DNA of 64,000 nt from Pseudomonadota bacterium (GCA_005778355.1 SXON01000021.1:30636-94635), one strand, 5' to 3'; shown: positions 32,989 through 40,912, counted from the stretch's first letter. Numbers and translations are program-made. Notes: generated by a model not told the origin, from the letters alone.

Positions 32989-34050
32989 TCAGTACACAGT
33001 GAACTGCTGCGCGTCCCGCACCAGGTTGTTCGCTTCGATTGTTTCCGAGATCGCGTCAGCCGGATCGATGATCGCACCAATCCAGTACGCACCTGGAACC
33101 GTGCCCGACGGAATGGTAAGTGTTCGCTCGGGACAGTACGGGTCGCTGTTCGGCGTGATGGAGGGCGTGAAGGTGCCCAGAACGACATCGGAAGTCTCGA
33201 TGTGCGAGTCGTCAACCGACAGATAGACCTTGAACGTGACGTTCGACTGCGTGGTGGTCCCCAGGTTGTGGAGGCAGTACGCCCGCACAATATTGGCGCC
33301 CGCCCACGCCGCGAAGGCCTCCTGCGGCCCGCCCCCGGTGTTCCAGAACGGGATGAACTCCGTCTTGCCGGGTGTGTCACCAAAGCGCATCGCCGCGACG
33401 GCAACGTCCGTACCTGTCGAACTATCGCTGTAGGCGGAGCGAGCGCCGGTCCGGGAGCCCTCCGAAATCGACACACGGTCCCCGATGGGCTCCCAGCTGG
33501 GATACAACGAGTTCAGCAGGTCCTCGCTACCATTATCGTGGTCGAAGCCAAGGCAGTGCCCCACCTCGTGCGCCATGACCGGTCTACGACTCCAGCCGGA
33601 CTCTCCGTACTCGGGCAGGTCGGGATGCCAAGTGCCGCCATTATGGAATGCGATGTCACACTCGGTGATGACCGCGCCGGTGCACCAGTACTGCGTGAGC
33701 GCTATGCCGATACCGGACAAATCCTCCGCAGTCACACTCTCGTAACCGTCACCCCAGGCACCGTTCTCCACGTTGCAGTCGCCTACCTTCGCGACCTCAA
33801 GATCGGTGCCAGGAATGGGACTACCGAAGCCGTCCCAGTAGTTGCCCGCCTGGTTGATCGTCGAGTAGGCGGTGCCTGTGCCGCTGAAGTCGTTCGTGGA
33901 AATATTGAAGGTGAAGGTAGAGGACGTGTACACGTCGCCCGTACTGAATGGGCACTCGGTGTCCTGAGTCCAACCCAGGCTGCCCAATGCAGCGAGCGTC
34001 AGTCCCAGGACCCCGAGGCTGCCGACACACTTCGACTTGACCCGGCTCAT
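32989..34050 (-). CDS. secreted metzincin-type zinc metalloprotease
   Basis: 353 residues. A Sec signal (VGSLGVLGLTLAALGSLGWT) leads to a catalytic domain with HEVGHCLGFDH at 161-171, the full HEXXHXXGXXH metzincin zinc site, most like matrixins. The C-terminal 130 residues (AYCLHNLGTTTQSNVTFKVYLSVDDS...AISETIEANN) look like a CARDB/Ig-type adhesion domain. It probably digests extracellular protein. It overlaps the upstream gene by ATGA and lies 24 nt before the lipoprotein gene, all in the lower-GC cassette. Confidence 0.85.
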   Translation of the reverse strand: MSRVKSKCVGSLGVLGLTLAALGSLGWTQDTECPFSTGDVYTSSTFTFNISTNDFSGTGTAYSTINQAGNYWDGFGSPIPGTDLEVAKVGDCNVENGAWGDGYESVTAEDLSGIGIALTQYWCTGAVITECDIAFHNGGTWHPDLPEYGESGWSRRPVMAHEVGHCLGFDHDNGSEDLLNSLYPSWEPIGDRVSISEGSRTGARSAYSDSSTGTDVAVAAMRFGDTPGKTEFIPFWNTGGGPQEAFAAWAGANIVRAYCLHNLGTTTQSNVTFKVYLSVDDSHIETSDVVLGTFTPSITPNSDPYCPERTLTIPSGTVPGAYWIGAIIDPADAISETIEANNLVRDAQQFTVY

Positions 34051-34745
34051 CGGTCCCCCGCTTGCGATGGCCCCGTGCCGCTGGCCGCGGCGCCCCCGGG
34101 CCGGTCCACCGCTGGGCCGCCCGCCGTCTTGGCGACCCAGTCGCAGAAATCCGCAACCGACACGGGGCGGAGGAAGTCTGGAGCGGTGGAGGCGATGTCT
34201 GCACCCGCCGTCGCAGGTGCAAACCACTCGCGGGCGAAGACGCGACCGCTGGCGGTACGCAGCAGTACACGCCCCCGCGCATCGACGAGGATCTCGTCAC
34301 CTGCCCTGGTCGTCACGGACTGCCAGGCTCCGTTCTCCGCGTAGGTGATAGGCACGAACGCATTGGCCGACCCATTGAGCATGACGAAGTACCGGAATCC
34401 CTCCTCGAACGAAGGCATGCCAGGCACCACGAGGGCTCGATCACCCACCGAACCGCCTGCGTACGTGAGTTCGAGCGAGTTCGCCCCCCTTCCGACGCTC
34501 CAGCGAACGTCCGAGAACCGAAGCGTCGTCTGCGGCGAGCCGCCTACCAAGCTCACTTCGACGTCGTCGAGGTTGCCAACAAACGCCGACGCTGATGCCT
34601 TTACTGTGGCCTCGACATCCACGTCGGCAAACGTCATCGGCCACGCCCTGACGGGGACGGATCCTGCTAGGAGCAGGACGAGCGTCGCGCGAGCGCTAAG
34701 CCAGGCGGTCGGCGGTCGGCGGTCGGCGGTCGGCGGTCGCGACAT
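34047..34745 (-). CDS. exported protein of unknown function
   Basis: 232 residues. The first 14 codons (MSRPPTADRRPPTA) are encoded by the GGCGGTC heptamer array. A signal peptide core (ATLVLLLAGSVPVRAWP) follows, then beta-rich sequence (EVSLVGGSPQTTLRFSDV...). No recognised domain. It heads the cassette: a GATAGT box lies 8 nt before the ATG and the metalloprotease gene overlaps its stop. A later start inside the repeat region cannot be excluded. Confidence 0.55.
   Translation of the reverse strand: MSRPPTADRRPPTAWLSARATLVLLLAGSVPVRAWPMTFADVDVEATVKASASAFVGNLDDVEVSLVGGSPQTTLRFSDVRWSVGRGANSLELTYAGGSVGDRALVVPGMPSFEEGFRYFVMLNGSANAFVPITYAENGAWQSVTTRAGDEILVDARGRVLLRTASGRVFAREWFAPATAGADIASTAPDFLRPVSVADFCDWVAKTAGGPAVDRPGGAAASGTGPSQAGDR
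34704..34738. repeat. tandem heptamer (GGCGGTC)5
   Basis: Five perfect GGCGGTC copies in a row at the 5-prime end of the exported-protein gene, running into a GTCGCGAC octamer (34736-34743). Seven is not a multiple of three in codons, so length changes would shift the frame of the N-terminus. Confidence 0.85.
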
Positions 34746-34753
34746 GAAGCTAT

Positions 34754-34759
34754 ACTATC
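34754..34759 (-). promoter_or_regulatory. putative leaderless -10 box (GATAGT)
   Basis: GATAGT, 8 nt, ATG of the cassette's first gene; no Shine-Dalgarno. Confidence 0.4.
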
Positions 34760-34799
34760 GCGACAGCCTCAAGCTGCGGCGTTGTGGCTGCGGAAAACG

Positions 34800-34841
34800 A
34801 CCGACCTCGCCTTCCGCGGGGGCGGTGCACGGGGTGGAGTA
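34800..34841 (+). pseudogene. remnant of the propeller lipoprotein 3-prime end (copy B)
   Basis: 42 bp identical to 32251-32309 apart from a 17-bp deletion, including the last codons and the TA of the stop. It is stranded between the cassette and the cytochrome c gene. The surrounding 34746-34871 contain nothing else I recognise. The natural reading is that the cassette was inserted next to the lipoprotein gene with a short duplication. Confidence 0.65.
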
Positions 34842-34871
34842 GCGCCACGCCGCAGCGCGACCCGCCTGGCG

Positions 34872-35459
34872 CTACTGGGCGCCCTTGACGTCGTCGAGCG
34901 TCACCGGGCCGTCGGCGTTGCCCCAGCTCAGGCGCTCGAAGGTGGCCACCGCCGCGATGTCGTAGTCGGTGAGCGCCGCGCCGCCCTTCGGGGGCATCGC
35001 GCCGTTGTACTTCACGCCATTGACCTCGATCTCGCCGGAGAGGCCGTCGCGGATGATCTTCGCGTGGTTCGCAGCGTCGCCGTAGTAGCCCCCCGCGCCC
35101 TTCAGCGGCGGGAAGACCCCGGCGATGCCCTCGCCATTGGCCTGGTGGCAGGAGGCGCAGGCGTTGGTGTAGACGCCCTCGCCGTGGGCCCGGAGCGCCT
35201 CGGCGTCGTTGGCGCCATCGGTCTTGCTCCAGGAGGGGCCGGTAGACTTGGCCTTCTCGTAGGCGCCGAGCGTGGCGTCGGGAAGGAAGGCAGGCGACGA
35301 GCAGTACTCGTAGCCGGTGCGCTGGCTCTTCACCCAGGCGTTGCACTGCCCCACGTGCCGAGACGCGAAGCGGGCCTGGATCTCCGGGGGATCCATCGGC
35401 CAAGTACGAGCACAGCCGGCGAGCAGGGCAAACAGCGCGAGCATGGAGCGCGAGGACAT
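34872..35459 (-). CDS. lipoprotein monoheme cytochrome c
   Basis: 195 residues. MSSRSMLALFALLAGC is a lipobox signal, with GGAAGAGG upstream as ribosome site. The single heme site is CASCH, with a Met ligand probably in GAMPPKGG. The N-terminal half (about 20-90) has three further Cys and no heme motif. As a membrane-anchored cytochrome next to the oxidase operon it is a likely electron donor to the aa3 oxidase. A CTACAGGCTAGAC stretch about 40 nt upstream may hold the promoter. Confidence 0.85.
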   Translation of the reverse strand: MSSRSMLALFALLAGCARTWPMDPPEIQARFASRHVGQCNAWVKSQRTGYEYCSSPAFLPDATLGAYEKAKSTGPSWSKTDGANDAEALRAHGEGVYTNACASCHQANGEGIAGVFPPLKGAGGYYGDAANHAKIIRDGLSGEIEVNGVKYNGAMPPKGGAALTDYDIAAVATFERLSWGNADGPVTLDDVKGAQ

Positions 35460-35525
35460 GCGGAGACCTCTTCCAGGGGGCGGCGCTGTCTAGCCTGTAG
35501 TGCTGCCCTCGGCACGCCCGCGCGC

Positions 35526-35531
35526 GATAGC
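35526..35531 (+). promoter_or_regulatory. putative leaderless -10 box (GATAGC)
   Basis: GATAGC, 8 nt, GTG of the 66-residue membrane protein. Confidence 0.45.
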
Positions 35532-35539
35532 ACGCGCGG

Positions 35540-35740
35540 GTGCGCGACCGACTTCAAGCGCTGATCGACCATCCGCGGGCCCCGCTCTTCGCACTCGCCG
35601 CCTGCTCGCTCGTCGGGGTGGCGGGTGGCGTGCTCGGGCCCTGGGACCCGACCTGGCCCATGGCGCCTCGCATGATCCTGTCGACCCTGGTGGGCGCCTT
35701 CTGCGGCTTCATCCTCACCGCGCGGCGCCTGATCAGCTAG
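35540..35740 (+). CDS. small two-helix membrane protein
   Basis: 66 residues, GTG start. Two hydrophobic segments (APLFALAACSLVGVAGGVLG and MILSTLVGAFCGFILTA) are separated by a short Pro/Trp loop; it ends in Arg-Arg. It lies in plus orientation inside the minus-strand respiratory region, and its stop shares the palindrome CTAG with the stop of the convergent small gene. Function unknown; a respiratory assembly role is only a guess from position. Confidence 0.55.
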   Translation: MRDRLQALIDHPRAPLFALAACSLVGVAGGVLGPWDPTWPMAPRMILSTLVGAFCGFILTARRLIS

Positions 35741-35907
35741 GCCGCGGCTCGCTGGAGCCTGCGCACCCACATCGCCACGCCCGCGATGAGCGCCAGCGGC
35801 AAGAGACTCAGGATGATCGACATCTCGAGGTAGGCGCTCTGGTCGTTGCCCTGGCCCGCGCCGCACACCGCGCAGGCCCACGCGGGAGAGAAGAGGGCGA
35901 GGATCAC
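35737..35907 (-). CDS. small Cys-containing membrane protein at the end of the oxidase operon
   Basis: 56 residues. GTG start overlaps the stop of the upstream subunit III gene (GTGA). The N-terminus is a short signal-like stretch, then CAVCGAG (CxxC) and one transmembrane helix (MSIILSLLPLALIAGVAMWV) ending in WVRRLQR. Similar tiny proteins with a CP/AVC motif accompany cytochrome oxidase genes in other bacteria, from memory; a metal or assembly role is possible. Overlaps the convergent 66-residue gene by four bases at CTAG. Confidence 0.6.
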   Translation of the reverse strand: MILALFSPAWACAVCGAGQGNDQSAYLEMSIILSLLPLALIAGVAMWVRRLQRAAA

Positions 35908-36497
35908 AGGTACACGCGCGAGTAGAGGAAGGGCCAGAGGGCCACGACGAAGTACCAGAAGATCCGACCGGCGGTGAACTCATCGGCCGTCAAGCGCCCG
36001 GCGGCGAGGCGCGCGCGCAGGAACACGAGCATCGCGAGCCCCGCGAGCACGTGCAGCGCGTGCGTGCCGACTATGAGGTAGAAGAAGGCCCCGTGGGTGC
36101 TCGACTGCATCGTGAGCCCCTCGCGCACGAGCCCAACCCACTCGTAGCCCTGGGCGACGACGAAGAAGATCCCGGCGCCCATCGCGGCGTGCAGTGGCCC
36201 CAGCGAGCGCCCCGCCGTGTAGCGACGCCCCGCCAGCCACACCAGCACCCCGCTGGCGAGCAGCACCGCCGTGTTCAGCGCGGTGGCCTCGATCGGCAGC
36301 CGAGGTTGCCCCGGAGGCGGCCAGACCGGCCAGTTGGAGCGGGTGATGGTGTGGGCGCTGGCCAGTCCCCCGAAGAACATCACCTCGGTGAACACGAAAA
36401 CCAGCATCGCGAACACTTCGCTCGGCACCACCGGTCCGCTCGACCGCGGTGCCGGGTGGACGAGCCGAAAGTCGCGCTCGGGGTGCGAGTCGGTCAC
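35904..36497 (-). CDS. ctaE: cytochrome c oxidase subunit III-like protein (second copy)
   Basis: 197 residues, GTG start one base after the subunit IV stop. Heme-copper oxidase subunit III fold with five to six helices: FVFTEVMFFGGLASAHTI (Glu in helix III region), HAAMGAGIFFVVAQGYEWVGLVREG, FFYLIVGTHALHVLAGLA and IFWYFVVALWPFLY. It differs much from the other subunit III gene 1.1 kb upstream, so it is an old duplication or a specialised subunit (NorE/CoxO-like). Last large gene of the oxidase operon. Confidence 0.85.
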   Translation of the reverse strand: MTDSHPERDFRLVHPAPRSSGPVVPSEVFAMLVFVFTEVMFFGGLASAHTITRSNWPVWPPPGQPRLPIEATALNTAVLLASGVLVWLAGRRYTAGRSLGPLHAAMGAGIFFVVAQGYEWVGLVREGLTMQSSTHGAFFYLIVGTHALHVLAGLAMLVFLRARLAAGRLTADEFTAGRIFWYFVVALWPFLYSRVYL

Positions 36498-36498
36498 G

Positions 36499-36972
36499 CT
36501 AGTGGTGCTCCGCCGGGGCGGCCTCGGCGGCAGGGGCGCCCTCGTGCGCCGGCGCCGCCTCGTGAGCGGCACCCTCGGCGCCGTGGTGACCAGCCCCGCC
36601 CGCCGCGTGCTCCGCCTCGCGGCGCTGCACCTCGGCCTCGGCGGCCACGTTGGTCCAGCGGCTGCCCTCGTGGTTCAAGACATCGGGCGACACCGCCGCG
36701 AAGAACAGCACCACCAGCGCCAGCCCAGCGATGAGCGCGTAGTGAACAACCGGCTTCTCGATGTTCACATGCATGAAGTACCTCACGACGAGGTAGGCCT
36801 TCACCAGCGCGATACCGAAGCCGATCACCAGCGTGAGGGCGAACCACGGCGTGAGCGTGCCGAACACGCTGATCAAGAACAGCACGAAGAGCGCCGCCCA
36901 GATCTTGATGTACTGCTTGCTGTGGTCGTGGTGTCCCGCGTGAGCGTGGTCGTGGTGTGCGTCGCCAGACAT
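36499..36972 (-). CDS. ctaF: cytochrome c oxidase subunit IV (CtaF-type), His-rich ends
   Basis: 157 residues. Three helices (IWAALFVLFLISVFGTL, FALTLVIGFGIALVKAYLVV, YALIAGLALVVLFFAA) with the family pattern KAYLVVRYFMHVN. The N-terminus MSGDAHHDHAHAGHHDH and the C-terminus, ending AEHH, are His-rich, as is the start of subunit I, and could bind copper or other metal. It lies between the two subunit III genes with 1-2 nt spacing. Confidence 0.88.
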   Translation of the reverse strand: MSGDAHHDHAHAGHHDHSKQYIKIWAALFVLFLISVFGTLTPWFALTLVIGFGIALVKAYLVVRYFMHVNIEKPVVHYALIAGLALVVLFFAAVSPDVLNHEGSRWTNVAAEAEVQRREAEHAAGGAGHHGAEGAAHEAAPAHEGAPAAEAAPAEHH

Positions 36973-36974
36973 GA

Positions 36975-37550
36975 TCAGCTCGCGATGTAGAGGAGGGGGA
37001 AGAGGAAAATCCAGACCACGTCGACGAAGTGCCAGTAGATACCGGCAAACTCGACGCGCTGGAGCTCCTTACCGTGCCAGGCATCGTAGGCCACAATGCC
37101 CATCGCAATCATCCCCGCGATGACGTGCGAGGCGTGGATGCCAGCGGCCGTGTAGTAGAAACCCCAGAAGCCGCTCGAAGTGATCGTGTAGCCGTGCGAG
37201 ATCTCGTTGGCCCACTCGAAGGACTTGATGATGAGGAAGAGCAGGCCGCCGAGGATCGTGCCTCCGAAGAGCTTGGCGGCCTTCTTGCCGTCGCCCATCT
37301 CCGCGGCGTTGTGCGCCAGCACCGCGAGCAAGGACGACGTGAGCAGCACGATCGTGTTGACCGATCCCGCCTGCAGGTTGGTGTGTTCGGCCTGGTAGGC
37401 CCACTCGGGGTGGCCGATGCGGTGCATGATGTAGGAGGCGAGCAAGCCTCCGAAGATCACGATCTCAGAGACGATCAGCCACCAGATCGCGAGACGCCCC
37501 GTGGGCATCCCCGTGGCGCTGCGGGTCGTGGCGATGGGACGGAAGGCCAT
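36975..37550 (-). CDS. ctaE: cytochrome c oxidase subunit III
   Basis: 191 residues, short (five-helix) bacterial form. Typical stretches are LAIWWLIVSEIVIFGGLLASY (with the conserved Glu), IIKSFEWANEISHG, FWGFYYTAAGIHASHVIAGM and YWHFVDVVWIFLFPLLYI. It supports proton pumping and stability of subunits I/II. It follows subunit I by 13 nt. GGGAGACG before ATG is the ribosome site. Confidence 0.93.
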   Translation of the reverse strand: MAFRPIATTRSATGMPTGRLAIWWLIVSEIVIFGGLLASYIMHRIGHPEWAYQAEHTNLQAGSVNTIVLLTSSLLAVLAHNAAEMGDGKKAAKLFGGTILGGLLFLIIKSFEWANEISHGYTITSSGFWGFYYTAAGIHASHVIAGMIAMGIVAYDAWHGKELQRVEFAGIYWHFVDVVWIFLFPLLYIAS

Positions 37551-37563
37551 TTGGGGCGTCTCC

Positions 37564-39288
37564 CTAGGGAACGTTCTGGGGGTGGAAGTCGTCGTCGCGA
37601 CCCGGAGCGCTGTACTCGTAGGGGCCGCGGTACACCGAGGGCATCGTCTCGGGCGTCCAGTTGCCGTGGCCGGGCTGGGCGCTGGGGGTAGACCACTCGA
37701 GCGTGGTGGCCTTCCAGGGGTTCGTCGGGGCGATCTTGCCCTTGAAGATGCTGTTGACGAAGTTGTAGACGAAGATCACCTGGAAGAACAGCATGATCAC
37801 CAGCGCCACGGTGGCGAGGATGCGCAGCCACTGCAGGTCGGGCGTGCCGAGCTCGGCGAAGTTGTTGTAGTTGTAGATGCGACGGTGGTCGCCCGCGAGT
37901 CCTGTAAAGAACAGCGGGATGAAGATGAGGTTGAAGCTCAGCACCGTGCCCCAGAAGTGGAGCTTGCCCAGCTTCTCGTCCATGTACCGGCCAAACATCT
38001 TCGGGAACCAGTGCGTCACCCCGGCAAAGGTGCCGATGATCGCGATGGGGTAGAAGGTGTAGTGGAAGTGCGCGACCACGAAATAGGTGTCGTGCAGGTA
38101 GATGTCTGAGCCGCTGGCGCCGAGGAAGATCCCGGTGACGCCGCCGATGAGGAAGCAGAAGATAAAGCCGAGCGCCCAGAGCATCGGGACGCTGAACTTG
38201 ATGGAGCCGCCGTAGAGGGTGGCGATGTACAGGAACACCATCTCCGCGATGGGGATGGAGATGAGCACCGTCGTGATGGTGAACACATTCGCCATGCGCG
38301 GGTCGATGCCAGCCACGAACTGGTGGTGCGCCCACACGAAGAAGGAGAGCACGCCCGTCGCGATGCCGGTGTAAAGGATGGCCTTGTAGCCAAAGAGCTT
38401 CTTGCGGGCGAAGACCGGGATGATCTCGGCGCAGATGCCGATGGCGGGCAAGAGCACCACGTACACCTCGGGGTGCCCGAAGAACCAGAAGAGGTGCTGC
38501 CACAGGATGGGGTCGCCACCGGCGACGGGGTCGTAGAAATGGGTGCCGAGCTGCTGGTCGAAGAGCAGCATGATGGCGCCGGCGATGAGCGGGCCCACCG
38601 AGGCCATGAACAACACGCTCGCGATGCAGATGAACCACACGACGATGGGCACGTCGTGCCACTTCATGCCCGGGGCGCGCGCGTTCATCGCGGTCACGAT
38701 GAAGTTGATGCCGCCGAGAAGGAAGGCCGCGAACTCAACGGCCACCGCCGCGAGCCAGATGGACGATCCGGCAGGGGTGAGGCTGTACTCCGCCTTCGCG
38801 GAGAGCGGGGGGTAGCTCGTCCAGGCGCCGCCGAAGCCGCCGCCGGGCACGAACCAGCCGATCACCACCATGATCGCGCTGAGCAAGAAGAGCTGGTAGC
38901 TCAACCGGTTCAGCCTCGGGAAAACCATGTCGTCCGCGCCGATCATCAGCGGGATGAGGAAGTTACCGAAGGCCGCGATGAGCACCGGCATCGCCACCCA
39001 GAACACCATGATGCTGCCGTGCTGCGTGACCAGCGAGTTGTACTCGGTGGGCGACACGACGCCGAAGAAGGGCACGCTCATGCCCGGGAAGGCGAGCTGC
39101 ATGCGAAAGGCGTAGGCGAAGAACGCCGCCGCCATCGCCATGACCATGCCGGTCATCATGTACTGCTTCCCGATGTACTTGTGATCGGTCGGGAAGAGGT
39201 ACTTCTCCGAGAAGCTCATCTCGTGGTGATGATGGTCGCCGTGCGCCGCGTGACCGTGGTCAGCGTGCGCGTGATCTGCCTGCGACAT
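37564..39288 (-). CDS. ctaD: cytochrome c oxidase subunit I
   Basis: 574 residues, twelve helices. Ligands and channel motifs are present: NSLVTQHGSIMVFW (low-spin heme His), WFFGHPEVYVVLLPAIGI (CuB His with the Tyr cross-link), SFFVWAHHQFVAG (CuB His pair), HFHYTFYPIAIIGTFAG (heme a3 and a His). It reduces O2 to water and pumps protons. The N-terminus MSQADHAHADHGHAAHGDHHHHEM-like stretch is His-rich, an unusual extension shared with subunit IV. Between subunit II (19 nt upstream) and subunit III. Confidence 0.97.
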   Translation of the reverse strand: MSQADHAHADHGHAAHGDHHHHEMSFSEKYLFPTDHKYIGKQYMMTGMVMAMAAAFFAYAFRMQLAFPGMSVPFFGVVSPTEYNSLVTQHGSIMVFWVAMPVLIAAFGNFLIPLMIGADDMVFPRLNRLSYQLFLLSAIMVVIGWFVPGGGFGGAWTSYPPLSAKAEYSLTPAGSSIWLAAVAVEFAAFLLGGINFIVTAMNARAPGMKWHDVPIVVWFICIASVLFMASVGPLIAGAIMLLFDQQLGTHFYDPVAGGDPILWQHLFWFFGHPEVYVVLLPAIGICAEIIPVFARKKLFGYKAILYTGIATGVLSFFVWAHHQFVAGIDPRMANVFTITTVLISIPIAEMVFLYIATLYGGSIKFSVPMLWALGFIFCFLIGGVTGIFLGASGSDIYLHDTYFVVAHFHYTFYPIAIIGTFAGVTHWFPKMFGRYMDEKLGKLHFWGTVLSFNLIFIPLFFTGLAGDHRRIYNYNNFAELGTPDLQWLRILATVALVIMLFFQVIFVYNFVNSIFKGKIAPTNPWKATTLEWSTPSAQPGHGNWTPETMPSVYRGPYEYSAPGRDDDFHPQNVP

Positions 39289-39306
39289 GCGTGATTCCTC
39301 GGAGGA

Positions 39307-39984
39307 CTAGTGCTTGGAGGAGGCCGCGACCCAGGCCGCGTACTCTTCGGGAGTGTGGACGATGACGCGAGCGCCCATGATGCCATGGCCGATGCCACAG
39401 ATCTCGGCGCACTGGATGTCGTAGGTGCCGACGAGGTTGGGCTCGAACCAGCCCATGATGTCGCGGCCGGGGATCGCGTCTTGCTTGATGCGGAAGGCAG
39501 GCACCGAGAAGCTGTGGAGCACGTCGCGTGCCTGGAGGCGCCAGTGCACCACCTTGTCGACCTCGAGATGCAACTCATCGACCGTCTTGATGTCGTCGTC
39601 GGTGCCGATCTTGTTGTCGGCGCCCGGGTGCACGAAGCTCCACGCCCACTGCTGCGCCACGACGGTGACCTCGGACTCCGCCGGCGGCAAGTCCTGCTTC
39701 ACCTCGTACCAGACCTTCACGGCGGCCGCGATGATGACGATGTCGCACACGATGATGGCGTAGTGCGGCCACTCCACCCACTTGAGCAGGTCGTGCTCGG
39801 TGCCCGTGACGTAAAGCGCCTTCTTGCCCGCCTGCGCCCGGTATTTGAAGAGCAGGTAGAAGAAGGCAACATTCGTCAGGACGTACCAGACGCCCACCAT
39901 CCAGAAGATGAGCGAGAACACGAAGTCGATGTCGTTGGCGAAGGTGGACGCCGGGACCACCAGCCACTGCGTGAGGTGCAGCAT
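39307..39984 (-). CDS. ctaC: cytochrome c oxidase subunit II
   Basis: 225 residues. Two N-terminal helices, then a cupredoxin domain. The CuA site is complete: His in VLHSFSVPAFR and CAEICGIGHGIM with two Cys, Glu, His and Met. The aromatic electron-entry motif reads QQWAWSFVHPG. An insertion (GADNKIGTDDDIKT) lengthens the loop after it. No signal peptide or lipobox, and no fused cytochrome c, so the electron donor must be one of the separate cytochromes encoded at 34872 and 40119. Confidence 0.96.
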   Translation of the reverse strand: MLHLTQWLVVPASTFANDIDFVFSLIFWMVGVWYVLTNVAFFYLLFKYRAQAGKKALYVTGTEHDLLKWVEWPHYAIIVCDIVIIAAAVKVWYEVKQDLPPAESEVTVVAQQWAWSFVHPGADNKIGTDDDIKTVDELHLEVDKVVHWRLQARDVLHSFSVPAFRIKQDAIPGRDIMGWFEPNLVGTYDIQCAEICGIGHGIMGARVIVHTPEEYAAWVAASSKH

Positions 39985-39987
39985 CGC

Positions 39988-40110
39988 CTAGGCCCTCGTC
40001 ATGAAGAGGATGGTGAAGGCGGCGGCCGAGAAGAGGAACACGCTCACCACGGTGATGATCGTCACCTTGCGGGCGACCACGTCGCCATCGTCGTAATGTT
40101 CAGCGGACAA
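39988..40110 (-). CDS. tiny single-helix membrane protein in the oxidase operon
   Basis: 40 residues, TTG start 8 nt after the cytochrome c stop and ending 3 nt before the subunit II start. SAEHYDDGDVVARK precedes one helix (VTIITVVSVFLFSAAAFTILF). Position and shape fit a small accessory or assembly subunit, as found in many bacterial oxidase operons. Too short for confident family assignment. Confidence 0.55.
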   Translation of the reverse strand: MSAEHYDDGDVVARKVTIITVVSVFLFSAAAFTILFMTRA

Positions 40111-40118
40111 GGCGCCTC

Positions 40119-40787
40119 CTACTTCTTGCCGAGGGTGGCGACGTGCGCGAGCACGTCCTTGATGGCCTGCCCATCAGGCAGGGTCTTGGCCATCGGCGCC
40201 ATCTGGGCACCGCGGCTGTCCTTCGGGTGCGCGCCGCGCACACCGGTCTGGAACTTCTCAAGTTGATCACGGAGGTACCAGTCGGACGCACCCACGAGCG
40301 GGGGCGCGCCGAGGGCCTCGTTGCCCATGCCGTCGGCGCCGTGGCACGCGGCGCAGGTGCCGTAGTAGCCGGCGCCCGCCTCGGCGTTGCCCCCCTGCAA
40401 CTGGGCCGCGGGGTTCGTGCGCGGGAGCGTGGCGACGTAGGCGCTCACCTTGGCCACCTCGTCGTCGCTCACGAGCGTGAGCGCCATCGGGCGCATCCGC
40501 ATGCCCTGGATGTCGTCGAAGTGAGTGCCCCGAAGGCCATCGCGGAAGCCCTCGACCTGGTGTTTTGCGTACCACTCGGGCAAACCGCCGATGGCGGGCG
40601 CCTTGGCGACGGCGATCCCCTCGCCCTGGGCGCCGTGACACGGGGCGCAGTTGTTCAAGAATAGCGTTTCCCCGCTGTGCACGCGCGCTTCCGCCGGGTC
40701 GCAACCCGTGGAGAACGCAGCGGCGACGAGCAGGGCGGCCGCGGAGAGGACACGGCGTTCGGCCGTTCCGACGATTCCGAGCTTCAC
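40119..40787 (-). CDS. lipoprotein diheme cytochrome c
   Basis: 222 residues from GTG 40787, chosen because GGAG lies 9 nt upstream and a clear lipobox signal follows (ERRVLSAAALLVAAAFSTGC); the frame is open to ATG 40856, which would add 23 unlikely residues. Two heme sites CAPCH and CAACH, each with a Met region (MRMRPMA, AQMAPMA), give two tandem cytochrome c domains. A membrane-anchored electron donor for the aa3 oxidase, whose subunit II gene lies just downstream. Confidence 0.9.
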   Translation of the reverse strand: MKLGIVGTAERRVLSAAALLVAAAFSTGCDPAEARVHSGETLFLNNCAPCHGAQGEGIAVAKAPAIGGLPEWYAKHQVEGFRDGLRGTHFDDIQGMRMRPMALTLVSDDEVAKVSAYVATLPRTNPAAQLQGGNAEAGAGYYGTCAACHGADGMGNEALGAPPLVGASDWYLRDQLEKFQTGVRGAHPKDSRGAQMAPMAKTLPDGQAIKDVLAHVATLGKK

Positions 40788-40912
40788 GGGAGGACGCTCC
40801 GGTGGGAAAAGCCCCACATCCGCGGGCCCGATGACCGAGCCAGAGGGGTAGGACATTTGGCCGATGCGTCTACTCCACCTTCAGCGGCTGATCAAGGTGT
40901 GCGTGATCGCCC

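Noticed and set aside
32311..34735. Absence of GTCGCGAC in the cassette as proof of foreign origin
   Set aside because: Equally long octamer-free stretches occur in conserved genes (sucA, oxidase genes, 45-50 kb), so absence alone says little.
34704..34738. CRISPR array
   Set aside because: Pure 7-bp tandem units without spacers.
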